NCBI GenBank assembly: GCA_902806565.1
Contig: CADCXA010000006.1
Location: 992,001 to 1,056,000 of the forward strand
Length of the DNA: 64,000 bases
Origin: Hypoxylon rubiginosum
Lineage: Eukaryota > Ascomycota > Sordariomycetes > Xylariales > Hypoxylaceae
Direction of reading: 5' to 3'
The notes beneath the pieces were generated by a model, which did no database searches, was not told the DNA's origin, and saw only the letters and a program-made list of their open reading frames with translations. The position numbers were made by a program, and so were the translations under genes. Below are positions 1 through 10,323 of this stretch, in pieces; positions within the stretch are counted from its first letter, which is position 1; each line of letters begins with the position of its first letter.

Positions 1-1251
1 ATAGGGGTTCGAGTTGTTGCTCTATATTGTCGGCGTGTCTACCAATACCCGTATGGAGAGGCTCGGGGCGGTACCAGACGTGTAGTTTACGTTGGAAGAT
101 CAGGGCTGCGGCCTCTTTCACTATTCGGGGAAAAGTAACGAAGCCCACCCACCACCAACCAGCCAAGAATCTCAACTTTTGCAGAATTGTCATCTCAGTA
201 GGGTCAATAGCGTCCCCTTCTGAAAATACGCGAGCGACTAGTTTTGCGTTATTCTTTGATGATATTAGATTTATCGTGCTATTTATCGGGCCTCGTCCCC
301 TCATATTCGGGAGGAGAGGGTCATGCGCTACCAGCGAGTATACCCCTTTTCGAGAATTGAAAGGAGATACGTGAAAGTCTTTGGGCCAGGTCTGCCTTAA
401 AGGCTTCAAGCCATTGGGCTGATAAGTTTGCGAGTCACTCATCGAGGCCTCGTTTTCAGGCGCTTCTATCGATTTTATGGCGTCGTCATTTGGCCTTAAG
501 AAATACATCCGTCTCTCGTCAAAGGTATTATTGACCTCGAGTATTGTCGCAGCCAAGCTTTTGTCAGCAGAATAGAGGTACCAGAAAGAAACAGGGTTGA
601 AATGGTAACCCAAGAATTTCGCTGCGGTAACTAAATATGCATAAGGGTATTGAGAAGCATCGATGTCCTGAGTTTGTTAGTTTGATATCATCTGAGGCAT
701 TCGAGACGTCGGCATACTTGAGACTCCAGATAGGCATTCAACTTGCCCCTCAAACCAAGATGGCCGTTCCCCCTTTCTAGGTAATCTGCGGCGTTAATAC
801 TATACCAGCCCTTTACTCCTGTGTTGTGCTCGTCATTCGATATCATGCCGCCCGCGGCGCCTGTCCAACCGATGGGAATTCCAACTAGGAGGTACGAATA
901 AGAAAAGGAGTGCTTCTTGGGGAAGAACCTAGTATGTGTTGTTCGACAAGGGAACAACAAGGGCCGGCTTGGGCCATCCCATGTCGGCAGTTCTACCGCT
1001 CGACTACGGTGCCGTACATATTTAAAGGAGGTAAACGCGGCTACGGCTACTATGGTAGCTCGTATAAACAATTGGGAATCAAGAATCTCGAGGAACTCCT
1101 CAAGAAATTTAAAAACCAGAGCTCCTCGGAACCAGAGGAGCCAAGCAGCAAGAAGCACTACGTCTCCCAAACTTCCAAAGATCATATAGTAGGAGAACAC
1201 GGCTGCTCGCAGAACAGCGGTATGTGCGGGCATGCCCAGAGTGGCGTCCAT
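1..1251 (-). CDS. DUF1365 family protein, 3' part cut by window edge
   Basis: Two exons are visible: 1251-718 and 667-1, with the stop beyond the left edge. The intron (717-668, 50 nt) has a GTATGC donor, a CTAAC branch site and a CAG acceptor, and joins ESQ to DIDASQYPYAYLV in frame. The N-terminus has hydrophobic segments around residues 15-45 and 60-75. Then come the motifs I associate with DUF1365: KHSFSYSYLLVGIPIGWTG, and after the intron FLGYHFNPVSFWYLY and LEVNNTFDERRMYFL. Bacterial DUF1365 genes often sit beside cyclopropane-fatty-acid synthase; the fungal members are membrane-anchored and have no established function. ATG at 1251 is the first in-frame Met before the hydrophobic segment. 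The family call is from recalled motifs and is fairly secure; the function is unknown. Confidence 0.75.
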
Positions 1252-1858
1252 CGCCGTTCCGGAATGCTGCAGCTCGAATGAACTCTTGTTATCATCCCAA
1301 TTGTTCGTGACGTCGACTGAATGAAAGGCTTAGAAAATGTAATTGAATCGTCTAAACAATAAGAGTCGTTGCATGATGTAAACTTGGATCATGCTGTTCC
1401 CCCACAAAGAAAGGAAATATCCATGTACGTCTTAACACTTTTGTAGGTTATCAACAATGATTAACGCCACAGTATCAGCCACACGTGAGATAAAGCTACT
1501 AAAATCGGCGTTAGGAAACAAGACATTGTCACAGCCCCAGCCAAAGAGCTTATTAGGTCGCCTCCCCCGCCATAACACACCGATTGAGTCAGCGGAGGCT
1601 CCGCTTTCAGCCCACTTCACCATCATTCCTTGACTTTCTACCGCTTAAAAAAGGACATCTTTTATCTAGTATCGCTGTTGTTACGAGCCACTCTTCGCAT
1701 CTTTGCCTTCTTCAACTCCACAACATCAACACCAGCATCTATAAGAATACATCGTCGACCGCAGAAGACGTATTACTCGACCGGCCCGAACTATAAACCC
1801 CGCTTAGGAGAAATTGATATCGAATTGCACTTCGAATCTTCACACATCAACCTTCACA
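1252..1858. other. Divergent intergenic region, DUF1365 / MBF1
   Basis: This stretch separates the starts of two divergently transcribed genes and so should hold both promoters. Pyrimidine-rich DNA at about 1670-1740 precedes MBF1. No convincing gene is seen; the short open frames here lack family features. Confidence 0.5.
1792..1797 (+). promoter_or_regulatory. Possible TATA box of MBF1
   Basis: TATAAA lies 62 nt upstream of the MBF1 start codon, in a GC-moderate leader. The spacing is compatible with a short 5' UTR. This is a single motif match and could be chance. Confidence 0.3.
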
Positions 1859-2479
1859 ATGTCTGACGAGTGGGACTCAGTTACCAAGATCGGTAGCAAG
1901 GCGCGGAGTGGTGCCTCGCAGCGGGAGACCGTCGTGCGAGGTAGTTCTGCCCTGAACGCTGCGAAGCGCTCCGGCGGATCTATCGCGACCGAGAAGAAGT
2001 TCAGCACGGGCAACGCAGTAAGTCGCTCACCTCCGTCTATTCCCCCTCCCTTCCCCTCTACCCCCTCCCCCTCGTCGTTTTGCAGCCGTGCAGGCGCATG
2101 ACGACACACACATATACAAACGCTCCGTCACCCGTAAATGCAAAGGAGATAACTACTAACACAAGTGAACAAACAGGTAGGCAAGGGCCCCGAGGGCCAG
2201 CGGCTGACCAAGGTGGACCGGAGCGACGACATCATCAAGCCGAACACGATCGGCAAGGAGGTGGGCGACGTGATCAGCCAGACGCGGCAGAAGATGGAGC
2301 CCAAGATGACGCAGAAGGACCTGGCCACCAAGTGCAACACGACGGCCTCGGTCGTCGCCGACTTCGAGCGCGGCACCGCCGTCCCCGACCAGAAGGTCCT
2401 CTCCTCCATGGAGCGCGTCCTCAACGTCAAGCTCCGCGGCACCGGCATCGGCGAGCCCAAGTTCAAGTCCAAGAAATAA
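1859..2479 (+). CDS. mbf1: Multiprotein bridging factor 1 (transcriptional coactivator)
   Basis: Two exons (1859-2017, 2177-2479) give 152-153 residues, close to yeast Mbf1 (151). The intron has a GTAAGT donor and an ACAG acceptor, phase 0. The N-terminal MBF1 domain (about residues 1-70) reads [12 protein letters not shown], then [22 protein letters not shown] across the junction. A C-terminal Cro/C1-type helix-turn-helix follows (about 85-140: [44 protein letters not shown]), and the tail ends in KFKSKK. MBF1 bridges bZIP activators such as Gcn4 to TBP and also acts in ribosome quality control. The start codon has an ACAATG context and begins at the conserved SDEWD. No anomaly is seen. Confidence 0.96.
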
Positions 2480-3160
2480 ACAAGAGAAAACAATATATGT
2501 ACCTCTCTCTAACCTACCTGAATACCTAAGATCTGGATAGGGAGACGGGGGACACGGGATGGCGTGGTCCGTAAACGATGGGACGATGATGAAAGAATAC
2601 TGTTGCTGCTGTTGATGATGACGACGAAGCGGAGTGGACCAGGCTAGACTTCGAGAGACGAAGAAATAAAGGCGAGGGCGTTTCGAGATGCTTAGACAGA
2701 AAGAAAGCATCGTCGTCGTCGTCCTCTCCGGCCTGATTATTTGCATAGCATTTGCGTTGGGTTCGGCTACCGATGCAAAAGGAGAGTCGACATGGAATTC
2801 TCATCGTGCATTCCATTTTTTTAGACAAGAAAAAAAAATAGAGAACAAAGTTTACTGTCACGCAATTTTTTTCTCGCAATGTCTCATGTGTTTTGTTTGA
2901 ATTCGTTTTATTTTGAAGTCTCTCTTTTCGATTCGAAGACTTGTGTGATGCTTCTTACTCCGGATATGATGTGGTATTTCCCAGAAGCAGAAACGCAACG
3001 CGACGCAATGCAGGAACTAAAAAGGGCCAACCAACTAGCCAGCCATCATCACTATCCAGCCTCCACCACGGCCGAAGCCTGACGACATCATGATCCATCC
3101 AACATCCTCCGCCCGTCTCCTCATTATCATCACCCCCTCCCCTACCCAGGTATACATCAC
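2480..3160. other. Convergent 3' region, MBF1 / Cdt1-like gene
   Basis: The two genes converge here, so the stretch should hold both 3' UTRs. It has CT- and GA-rich simple sequence and A-tracts (about 2818-2845). No supported gene is seen. Confidence 0.5.
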
Positions 3161-4798
3161 TCACTCCCTCACCCCCTCCCTCTCCAGTATCGCCCTAACC
3201 CTGCCCTCGATATCCGCCCGGCCCATCTGCCGGTCCGTCTCGACGACCACGTTCTCGCGGCCGCCCACGACGACGACGCGGATCCACTCGGGCGCCACGT
3301 CCGCGGCCAGCAGCCGCACGCACGCCGCGCCCTCCTCGCGCGAGATGCCCTCCCGGAACGAGTCCTTGAGCTTCTCCAGCACCGTCGCCATCGTGAACGG
3401 CACGCGCCCGCCGTCGCCCCCGGCCCGCCCCAGCATCCCCAGCACCGCCGCCACCTCCGACGCCCGCTGCAGCGCCGCGCGCCGCTCCAGCTGCGCCGGC
3501 GTCAGGTTCGCCGCCGCCGACGAGGCACGCTGCAGCGACTTGAGGCGGATCCGGTCCAGCAGGCTCATCTTGGAGCCGTCCGCGTTCGTCATCGGCGTGT
3601 CGTTACCGTTCGCAGCACGGCAGCTGCTGCTGGTGGTCTGCGGCTTCTTGGCTACTGCTGCGGCGGTCGCCTCCTTCTTGGCCATAATGCCGTGCTTCAG
3701 CTCCTCTAGCCGCTTCTGGCCCTTGGACAGCACGGGCGCGGCCTTGGCGAGCGAGGCGCAGAGGGAGACGGGGGCCTTGGGTAGCGTGCTGACGAACGTA
3801 GAAGAAGCGTCGGCGGCGCCATTTTCTGTTGCTGTTGCGAACTGGGTCCAGAGCAACGTCAAATTGCTGCGGAATTCACCGTTGAGCTTCTTCTCGTCGA
3901 GGGGTCGGCCACCGCTGTGCTGTGCCGAATCGATCTCGATGCAGACCTTGCCGCGGCCGTAGTTGGAGAGAGAGAACAGCGGGGAGACCTTGGTTTGTGT
4001 GGACGTTTTGTTGCCGTTGTTATGTTGCGAGGTTGAGGCCTGGTTAAGCACGCCTAGGCAGATACGGATGTCCGCATCGGTGACCCTCTTCTTGCCCCAT
4101 GCTCGCGCGACGTTGGGACACAGGACGCGCAGGTCCGCGGGGACATTGGATCCATTGTGTGCATAGTGCAGCGTCAATGTTTTTAGAAGTGCAGAGTGGA
4201 GATCGATCAGGTCCAGGACCTCGCTAGGAAGTGGTCGTTGCGTCTTTTTCGTCGGCGTGATCTCGTTGTCCGCGTCGGCCTCGGAATAGTCGGTGAGTGA
4301 AGTTTCGGCCGTGAGAGGAGAGGAGCAGCGCGATGGCGACGATTCTAGGCGCAACTTCTTGAATAGTGTGCCGGCATTGACGGTCGACTCATCAGAATCC
4401 GATACACTGGGACTCCTGGCTCGCTTCTTCGAGGCGGGTTCGGGACGAGACTTCTTGGGAGGACGACCACGACCACGCTTTGCCGGTTGGGCTACGGCCT
4501 TTCCTGACTTGGCGAGAGGAAGGGAAAGCTTCTTAGGAGTTTCATCCGCCGATAGGTCGTCGTCTTCGACGCTCGCAACTACTTTGCGCTTCCGAGAAGC
4601 AGGTGTGAGCGGCTCGAGGGTGGCATTTTTTATCGGTGTAGTAGCGAGTTCCTTTTTAACATCTACGTGGGTTGTCGTCTTCGAGACGCGAGCGAAGCTG
4701 CTGATGCTTGACGAGGCATGCCTCTGAGGAGTCGTGACCTTGGACTTTTTCAATGTCGACACCTTGCGGCGTTGCTGTTTGACAGCAGGGCCGGCCAT
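3161..4798 (-). CDS. Cdt1-like DNA replication licensing factor
   Basis: A single exon encodes 545 residues. The N-terminal 180 residues are basic, Ser/Pro-rich and disordered (KRGRGRPPKK AT-hook-like motif near 110). A folded block at about 190-260 (PSEVLDLIDLHSALLKTLTL, VLCPNVARAWGKKRVTDADI) resembles the Cdt1 middle winged helix. The C-terminal 130 residues (SLLDRIRLKSLQRAS, AAVLGMLGRAGG, FTMATVLEKLKDSF, APEWIRVVVVGGRENVVV) match the C-terminal winged helix that binds MCM2-7. Cdt1 loads the MCM helicase at origins with ORC and Cdc6. The GCCATGGCC-type start at 4798 is the first in-frame ATG after upstream stops. No introns are apparent. The assignment is by motif order, not by search. Confidence 0.72.
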   Translation of the reverse strand: MAGPAVKQQRRKVSTLKKSKVTTPQRHASSSISSFARVSKTTTHVDVKKELATTPIKNATLEPLTPASRKRKVVASVEDDDLSADETPKKLSLPLAKSGKAVAQPAKRGRGRPPKKSRPEPASKKRARSPSVSDSDESTVNAGTLFKKLRLESSPSRCSSPLTAETSLTDYSEADADNEITPTKKTQRPLPSEVLDLIDLHSALLKTLTLHYAHNGSNVPADLRVLCPNVARAWGKKRVTDADIRICLGVLNQASTSQHNNGNKTSTQTKVSPLFSLSNYGRGKVCIEIDSAQHSGGRPLDEKKLNGEFRSNLTLLWTQFATATENGAADASSTFVSTLPKAPVSLCASLAKAAPVLSKGQKRLEELKHGIMAKKEATAAAVAKKPQTTSSSCRAANGNDTPMTNADGSKMSLLDRIRLKSLQRASSAAANLTPAQLERRAALQRASEVAAVLGMLGRAGGDGGRVPFTMATVLEKLKDSFREGISREEGAACVRLLAADVAPEWIRVVVVGGRENVVVETDRQMGRADIEGRVRAILEREGVRE

Positions 4799-6048
4799 GA
4801 CGAAAATTGGGTTATTGTTTGTTGTTTTTCCTGCTGAAGTAGGTACAATTCGTTATCAAGATGTCAGAAGCGATTGAATCACTCTACGTCAATGAATAGT
4901 GAGAATTATGTGAGACAAGGAAGCTCGACTCTAGAATTGTAATGAAAAATGTGAAAGAAAGAGTTATGTGCATTGTTTAGTAGGTGAGGGAAGATATTAT
5001 GAGCTAGGGGGTCGAAAAGCACTAGGTACAGTATAAAATCGCGACCCACGCGTGTACAGACGCGAAAACTTGGGAATCCACTGGGCCAAAACGCGCGACC
5101 GTGCAGCAGAGCGCGTAAATGGGGATAAATTTGGCCCGATTAGGAAAAGACTCCACAATTTCATTTGCCAAGACTTTCTTTTTCAAGGTACCTCGCAGAA
5201 AAGAACCACCACAGACCACTACAACCACTACAAACAATCCCATTCTCAAAATTCCATAAGCCGAGAAGGCAAAGAAGGAAGCTTATCAGTCACTAATTGC
5301 TTTTTGGAGAAGACGTACCAAATGGTGGTGTTCTCATCTTTTAGGGTTTCGACGTTCGGCAGTCCATATTGCTCCTGTTCGAGCTTAGCAGGCGCACTTT
5401 TTGATCAATTTCATGTATATTAGCGACGCCGCCAATTAGGTACGGAGCCAGGCTTCCGACTACGTGGTTCCCTTTCTTAGTCACGACTTATACTTACATG
5501 TACCTGAACTGAATATCCTGACTCTGAAATACCTGTATGTATCTACGTACGTATGTACTCACGACCCCAACTGATACTCGTCTTATGTTAATTTGATTGT
5601 CAATTATTGTACGTAGTATTGTACGTAATACTATCATCCCTTTCTTAAGGGCAGAACCAAATCAGGCGCGACTCGATATGATGGCGTGGCACTATGGCAC
5701 TTAGCGAGTAGAGCTCATGAATTAATTGCAAAGAGACGCAGAAGCTACCTCGATCACAAGAGCAAAGCCGTGGATTCAGTCTGTCCCTCGCTAACTCGAG
5801 CTCTCTCCCTTCTTCTCCTTCCGAAAAGCACACATGCTATGCCATGTTCCTAGACTTTTGTGTAGACCGATTATCTTGTTGATTTCCCTTTGTGCCCTGG
5901 TATTTCGCATCCGTAAACTCCCAAATGAACTGACCAAAGACCCCCGCTACCGATACAATGACATGAAGACAAGATACATGGAGATGCTCGACATCTCACA
6001 TGTACTTAGGCGTGGCAGCGACCGCCGTCCAAGACGGTGACACGCCCT
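4799..6048. other. Intergenic region upstream of the Cdt1-like gene
   Basis: About 1.25 kb with the presumptive Cdt1-like promoter. Short open frames on both strands (for example 5052-5423) have no recognisable protein features or splice support. Nothing else is identified. Confidence 0.4.
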
Positions 6049-6282
6049 TTAGTGATGCAGGGTCCGTTGCCAGTGATCCGGATGGAAGCTGACCGGGCTC
6101 GGCGGCGGGGGAGCCGGCACGTCCCAGTCGCGCTCTTGGATAGAGCGGATAGGGGTACCCCGATTGCTGTCTTTGGAGGCGAGGGTGGCGTTCAGGCTGC
6201 TGAACAGGTCCGTAGATGAGCTAAGCCGGATGGTCTTACGCGGCGGCGTGACCGGGATAGGTGCGGCAATTTGGCTAGGCAT
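6049..6282 (-). CDS. Small hypothetical protein, Pro-rich C-terminal half
   Basis: This 77-residue frame starts at 6282 in a good context (CGACCATGCC) and ends in TAA. The protein begins MPSQIAAPIPVTPPRKTIRL, continues with a Ser-rich stretch, and carries a polyproline segment (VPAPPPPSPVS) near residue 60. I do not recognise a family. Support for a real gene comes from the leader: on the minus strand a GTGAGT donor (near 6355) and a CATCGCAG acceptor (near 6308) with an ACTGACC branch-like site would make a short 5' UTR intron just before the ATG. It could instead be one exon of a longer protein. Function is unknown. Confidence 0.42.
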   Translation of the reverse strand: MPSQIAAPIPVTPPRKTIRLSSSTDLFSSLNATLASKDSNRGTPIRSIQERDWDVPAPPPPSPVSFHPDHWQRTLHH

Positions 6283-8492
6283 GGTCGAGGTGATGTGTTG
6301 CTGCGATGGTGGTCAGTATGACCGTTGCGCCGGGGAGTGTTGGTCTGATACTCACAGATTGGCTTTGGATATTGAGTAGAAGGATGAGATGAAGAGTAAT
6401 TCGGCGTTTGGCTCCGAAAGCAAATAAACTTAAGCTTGCGACTGGTGCCTGTCAGGCTTGTGGCTCGTAGCTTGTATTATGTCAAAGCTTGGTCTGACAC
6501 TGAGGTCTGTTGTAGAAAGTGTTGAAGAGCTTTGCTGGTATGTAGTGGAAGAGCAGTGGCAACGTTTTTTCTTAGATGGACCAAGTTGGAAGTGTCTGGA
6601 CCCAAGCTATGAAAAAGGAAAAGAGCGGTAGGTAGGAATAGATATAGAAGCAGGGAAGGAGCCAAGGACCCGAGTAATGAGTAATGAGTAATAAGTAGCA
6701 AGGACTAAAAGTAACAAGGTGGTACCTGAGGTAGTAAGGCAACCTAAGGTAAGAGGTAAGAAGAAGCACCCGGAAAGGGCGGTGGGTAATAGGATAGGTA
6801 TTAAATGGGTATTGCTATTTTGTTTGTGTATAAGTCAGACACAAGACGTAGACACCAATAAACACCTTGTCTGTTTTTCTTAGCTTGCCGTCACCCCACG
6901 CAAATGGCAAGGTTTTGGGTCTTAGCAAAGCTGATGCCGACGGGATGAATGGACGGGTGATAAGAATTTGATGGTTTTCTTTTTTTTCTTTCTTTTTCTT
7001 TTCTTCTTTTCTTTTTCACGCAATTCCGTCCGAGATGTCAGATCCCGAAGCTAATAGATTGGCGGCCGGTGGATGCTTGGGTGCTGCAATGGGAATATGA
7101 TGGATGATATGTGTTATGGATGTGTGGGTTGCTTGGATGCGTGGATGTGAACACTCGGTTAGGCAGGTGAGTGAGGTCGGCAGGTTGAAAAAGAGGAGCA
7201 AGAGAAGAGAGATGGACAGATAGAGTGAAAAGGGCTCGGGGAGATTAAAGAGATTAGATGTCGCACTCCAAATATATGTGAAAATATTCAATGTTGACGT
7301 GGATATATTGGGGGTGGGTGTAAGTGGGTGTAAGTCGATGCGCTTGTGTGCCTGTGCCTGCGTGTCTGCGTGCCTGTGTGGTAAAGGGGGCTACGGCTAC
7401 GGCTAACGGATTGGCTTGTTCGGGGATTGTCACAGGTATTTATTGAATAAGCCACCAAGGGTGACAAGACCTCTTCGAAACTTGAGACGAGTAGGAAAGG
7501 AGAACGCTTGATTTCCCCGACGCTATTAAGTGGGCATGAAATATCTAATAAATTAATATCCTGGGGAAAAAGTCTTGAACACAAACAGCTATGGCCAACC
7601 TTTGGCCAGTGACCCCAGATTCAGCCATTCCGGGGACCCGTCACCCCCAAGTCACCAAGCACCGTTCGTCGAGACAAAGTGTCTGACGTCTGAGAGACTT
7701 ACCGAGTTGAGTAATTTACGTACCAGGTACAATAGAAAAGTATGGGGGGACTTAAGGGGCACCAGGGGCAATCAACCAAGACAGGCAGACGACAGGACGT
7801 GCGAGTTCGTAGAGGGTACCTACAGAAGCAAAAACATCACGTTATGTGTCTTTCCATAGGCGTCCGTCAAAACGATGATATGATGGAATGAAGTGGCACG
7901 CCAGCAACCTCGGGGCATCATCGAAGGGAATGGTAGTACGCATATGAGCAATGTAAGTATTGTACATATATACATACTTATATACATGTAGGGTGTAGGA
8001 TGTGGGTAGATATATGTATGTAGCATTGTAGCCTAAGCCTTGCGTTTTTCCCAAGAATTCAACGGCCTTGGGTGAGATTATGTATATTTTTACACATTAC
8101 ACATCTTTGTGTCCATCTAAAACTTACGTGGCAGCGAACAGGGTCATAGTAGTAAGACTCCTACGACGAGCCTTTTTAATGAAATGTAAGCCTCCCTTCG
8201 GAGTATCGTTAAGAGTCGAGTCCAACCACGTAGCGTACCTTGTCGACGTTGGTCGAGATAAGGGCCGGGTAGGAGATCCATCAGGATCGGTTCGGGGCGA
8301 GATATTACGGAGTCCATCTAATAAAAGTCAGGATCTAACGGATCTGGGGGCCGTTTTACGTGCTTTCATCCCTTTGGGTGCGACACACCGAGGCTTCGGA
8401 ATATGACCATTGCCTACATATATACCCACATACGTGCCTACGTGCCTACAGTACAATACATACGTACATGTATGTAGGCGTACGTAGGGTCC

Positions 8493-8516
8493 AACCTGGA
8501 CAACCTGGACAACCTG
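8493..8516. repeat. 9-bp tandem repeat AACCTGGAC, about 2.7 copies
   Basis: Two full copies and a partial third copy of AACCTGGAC are adjacent and identical. It is short non-coding simple sequence in the gene-poor region. Confidence 0.8.
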
Positions 8517-9012
8517 AAAAGAAAAGGCTGTCCAGGGCTGAAACGAAAAGAAGGAAAGAGAAGTGCCGCCAGTTGTCTGTCTCTGTAAATCGTACACGTG
8601 TACGTAACAAGTAATCCGTTCAACTATCCCCGAGAATGCCCAGCATTTCTTCCTTTTTTTATTTATTCTCTCATTTAAAGGCGCCGAAATCAATTCTGTC
8701 TGTAACAGGCAAATAATCCGCAGACGCTTCTGGTCACGTTTTTCAAGACAGCCAAGAGTGTCGTGTGCTGCCTGCTGCTGCTGTTGTTGCTACTGCTGCT
8801 ACTAGGTACTACTACTGTAACCTACAGTAAAGGAGGGATGGGAGAAGGGGAGCATTAGGGGACCCTACGTACTGATTGCATCAAGCATGTAAGTCAATGC
8901 GGTAATTGGTGTAGGTGTTAGTGCATCTCTTCTGCTAGCTGGTCTAATAAATGGGCAATAGTTGTGTCGGTGTAGAAGGGGATGGTTGGACGACGATATT
9001 CTAGGTTCCAAG

Positions 9013-9048
9013 TTTCGACCCTTTCGACCCTTTCGACCCTTTCGGCCC
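9013..9048. repeat. 9-bp tandem repeat TTTCGACCC, 4 copies
   Basis: Four head-to-tail copies are present. The first three are identical and the last has a single A-to-G change (TTTCGGCCC). It is in non-coding sequence. Confidence 0.9.
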
Positions 9049-9820
9049 TCTGGCGAAGCAATAGTGCCCCGTATCCTGCGTTGTATTGTACATACCTACC
9101 CTTATTGTCGTATCGGCACCGCAGGTAGAGATTTGTGCGAAATGATAGCTGACGAACCAATCCGGGCCTTAAATGGACCGAAATTCCCTATTGTCTAGGG
9201 GGTCCTACGGGTTCTGGGGGTCTTGGTGGTTTCGTTGGCGAGCTGGCAAGGTGGAAATGGGAAATTTGCGCCGCGCCTCACATTGATGAAAGGTACATAA
9301 TTAACTTATTTAGGGAGTGCGCGTCCCCCAGACTAGACATGATTGGATCGTTTCCGTCTTCCCCGAGCTGTCCGGTCATATACGAGTGGGGTGTATCTGT
9401 GGGGTAGAACATTCAAGCGGTGGAATGGAAGCTCGACAGAAGAAGCCAAGCAGCTTTGCGGACGCCGGTCACCTTTTTTTTTTTTTTCTCCTTTTCCTTT
9501 TATTTCCATTTGGAAAAAAGGGACTGGGGTGTTGAGTGGGCAGGTGGGGGGAGACATGAGAGAGAAACCATGCTTGCAGGCTTGCCGTCTGCCATGTGGG
9601 AGGGCAGGGAGGGCAAGGGACCGAGTGGCCTATCAACGGTTAAAGGCGGACCAATACAGTGGGACATTCCCCTTACACCAGCTAAAAAATCTAAGGCTGT
9701 CTGGGCTGTCTGGCTGCTCGCAATACGTTTCATACATTCAGATCCATTCAAATCCGTTCAAATCCATCCCCCAAGCTTCCCATTGCTCATTGCTGAAGTT
9801 CCCAAGCTCTCACCTGCAAT

Positions 9821-9933
9821 GTCCACAGTCCACAGTCCACAGTCCACAGTCCACAGTCCACAGTCCACAGTCCACAGTCCACAGTCCACAGTCCACAGTC
9901 CACAGTCCACAGTCCACAGTCCACAGTCCACAG
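9821..9933. repeat. 7-bp minisatellite GTCCACA, about 16 perfect copies
   Basis: A continuous perfect heptamer array of 16 units plus one base lies in non-coding DNA. Because the unit is 7 bp, it cycles through all three frames and encodes HSPQSTV-like repeats without stops, which inflates spurious open frames. Its complete homogeneity suggests recent slippage expansion. Confidence 0.95.
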
Positions 9934-10266
9934 CTCACGGCCCCATACTCCATCGATTCATCCCGTCGTTTCCCGCTCTGCCGCTTGTCCCGTCCGCCTT
10001 GTTGATGCTCTCGTGTCTCCTTGTGGTGTCTCTTGTGTGCCTCTTCACGCCTCTCCGTGCCTCCTTGTCCCCTCGTCAGTTTAACGTTACCTACCTTACC
10101 CAGCCGGGGCTGTCGATCACTGATCGGCGTCTTGCTTTTCCCGCGGACAACTTCCTGCGTATATCCATATCCATATCAATCTACATACAATACCTACTGT
10201 CGTATCCAACAAGATTTGATTAATCTTGTTACGAGATTAAAAGAAACAACAGTTTCTCGAGCCACC

Positions 10267-10323
10267 ATGGGGACCGACCGGCACACGATTGAAGTTCTCG
10301 GATACAAGTGCGACGACGAATAG
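10267..10323 (+). other. Exon-like mini-ORF with strong start context
   Basis: A GCCACCATGG start context opens an 18-codon frame (MGTDRHTIEVLGYKCDDE) ending in TAG. The TAG overlaps a GTAAGC donor-like sequence, so it could be a coding first exon spliced out before the stop (last bases TA, then GTAAGC at 10322). No convincing second exon is found in the next 1.3 kb, so it may be the remnant of a lost gene, an upstream ORF, or chance. Confidence 0.3.

Larger units (their letters stand above)
6283..10266. other. Gene-poor 4-kb region with simple repeats
   Basis: No open frame has recognisable family features. The region has pyrimidine tracts (6970-7018), several TACGTA/ATGTA-rich patches (7960-8030, 8450-8490), CTG-rich sequence (8770-8800), 9-mer repeats (8493-8516 and 9013-9048) and a long 7-mer array (9821-9933). 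The open frames of 220-267 codons at 9343-10223 arise partly because the 7-bp repeat lacks stops in all three forward frames. Confidence 0.5.

Noticed and set aside
3090..3962. 290-codon open frame on the plus strand
   Set aside because: It is antisense to the C-terminal half of the Cdt1-like gene, and its Ser/Ala/Arg/Pro composition is what GC-rich antisense sequence gives.
9821..9933. Heptamer array as telomeric repeat or CRISPR-like array
   Set aside because: The unit is not TTAGGG-like, there are no spacers, and the window is plainly eukaryotic nuclear DNA.
9343..10223. Two overlapping plus-strand open frames of 220 and 267 codons
   Set aside because: Both run through the stop-free heptamer array, have no family features, and overlap each other in different frames.
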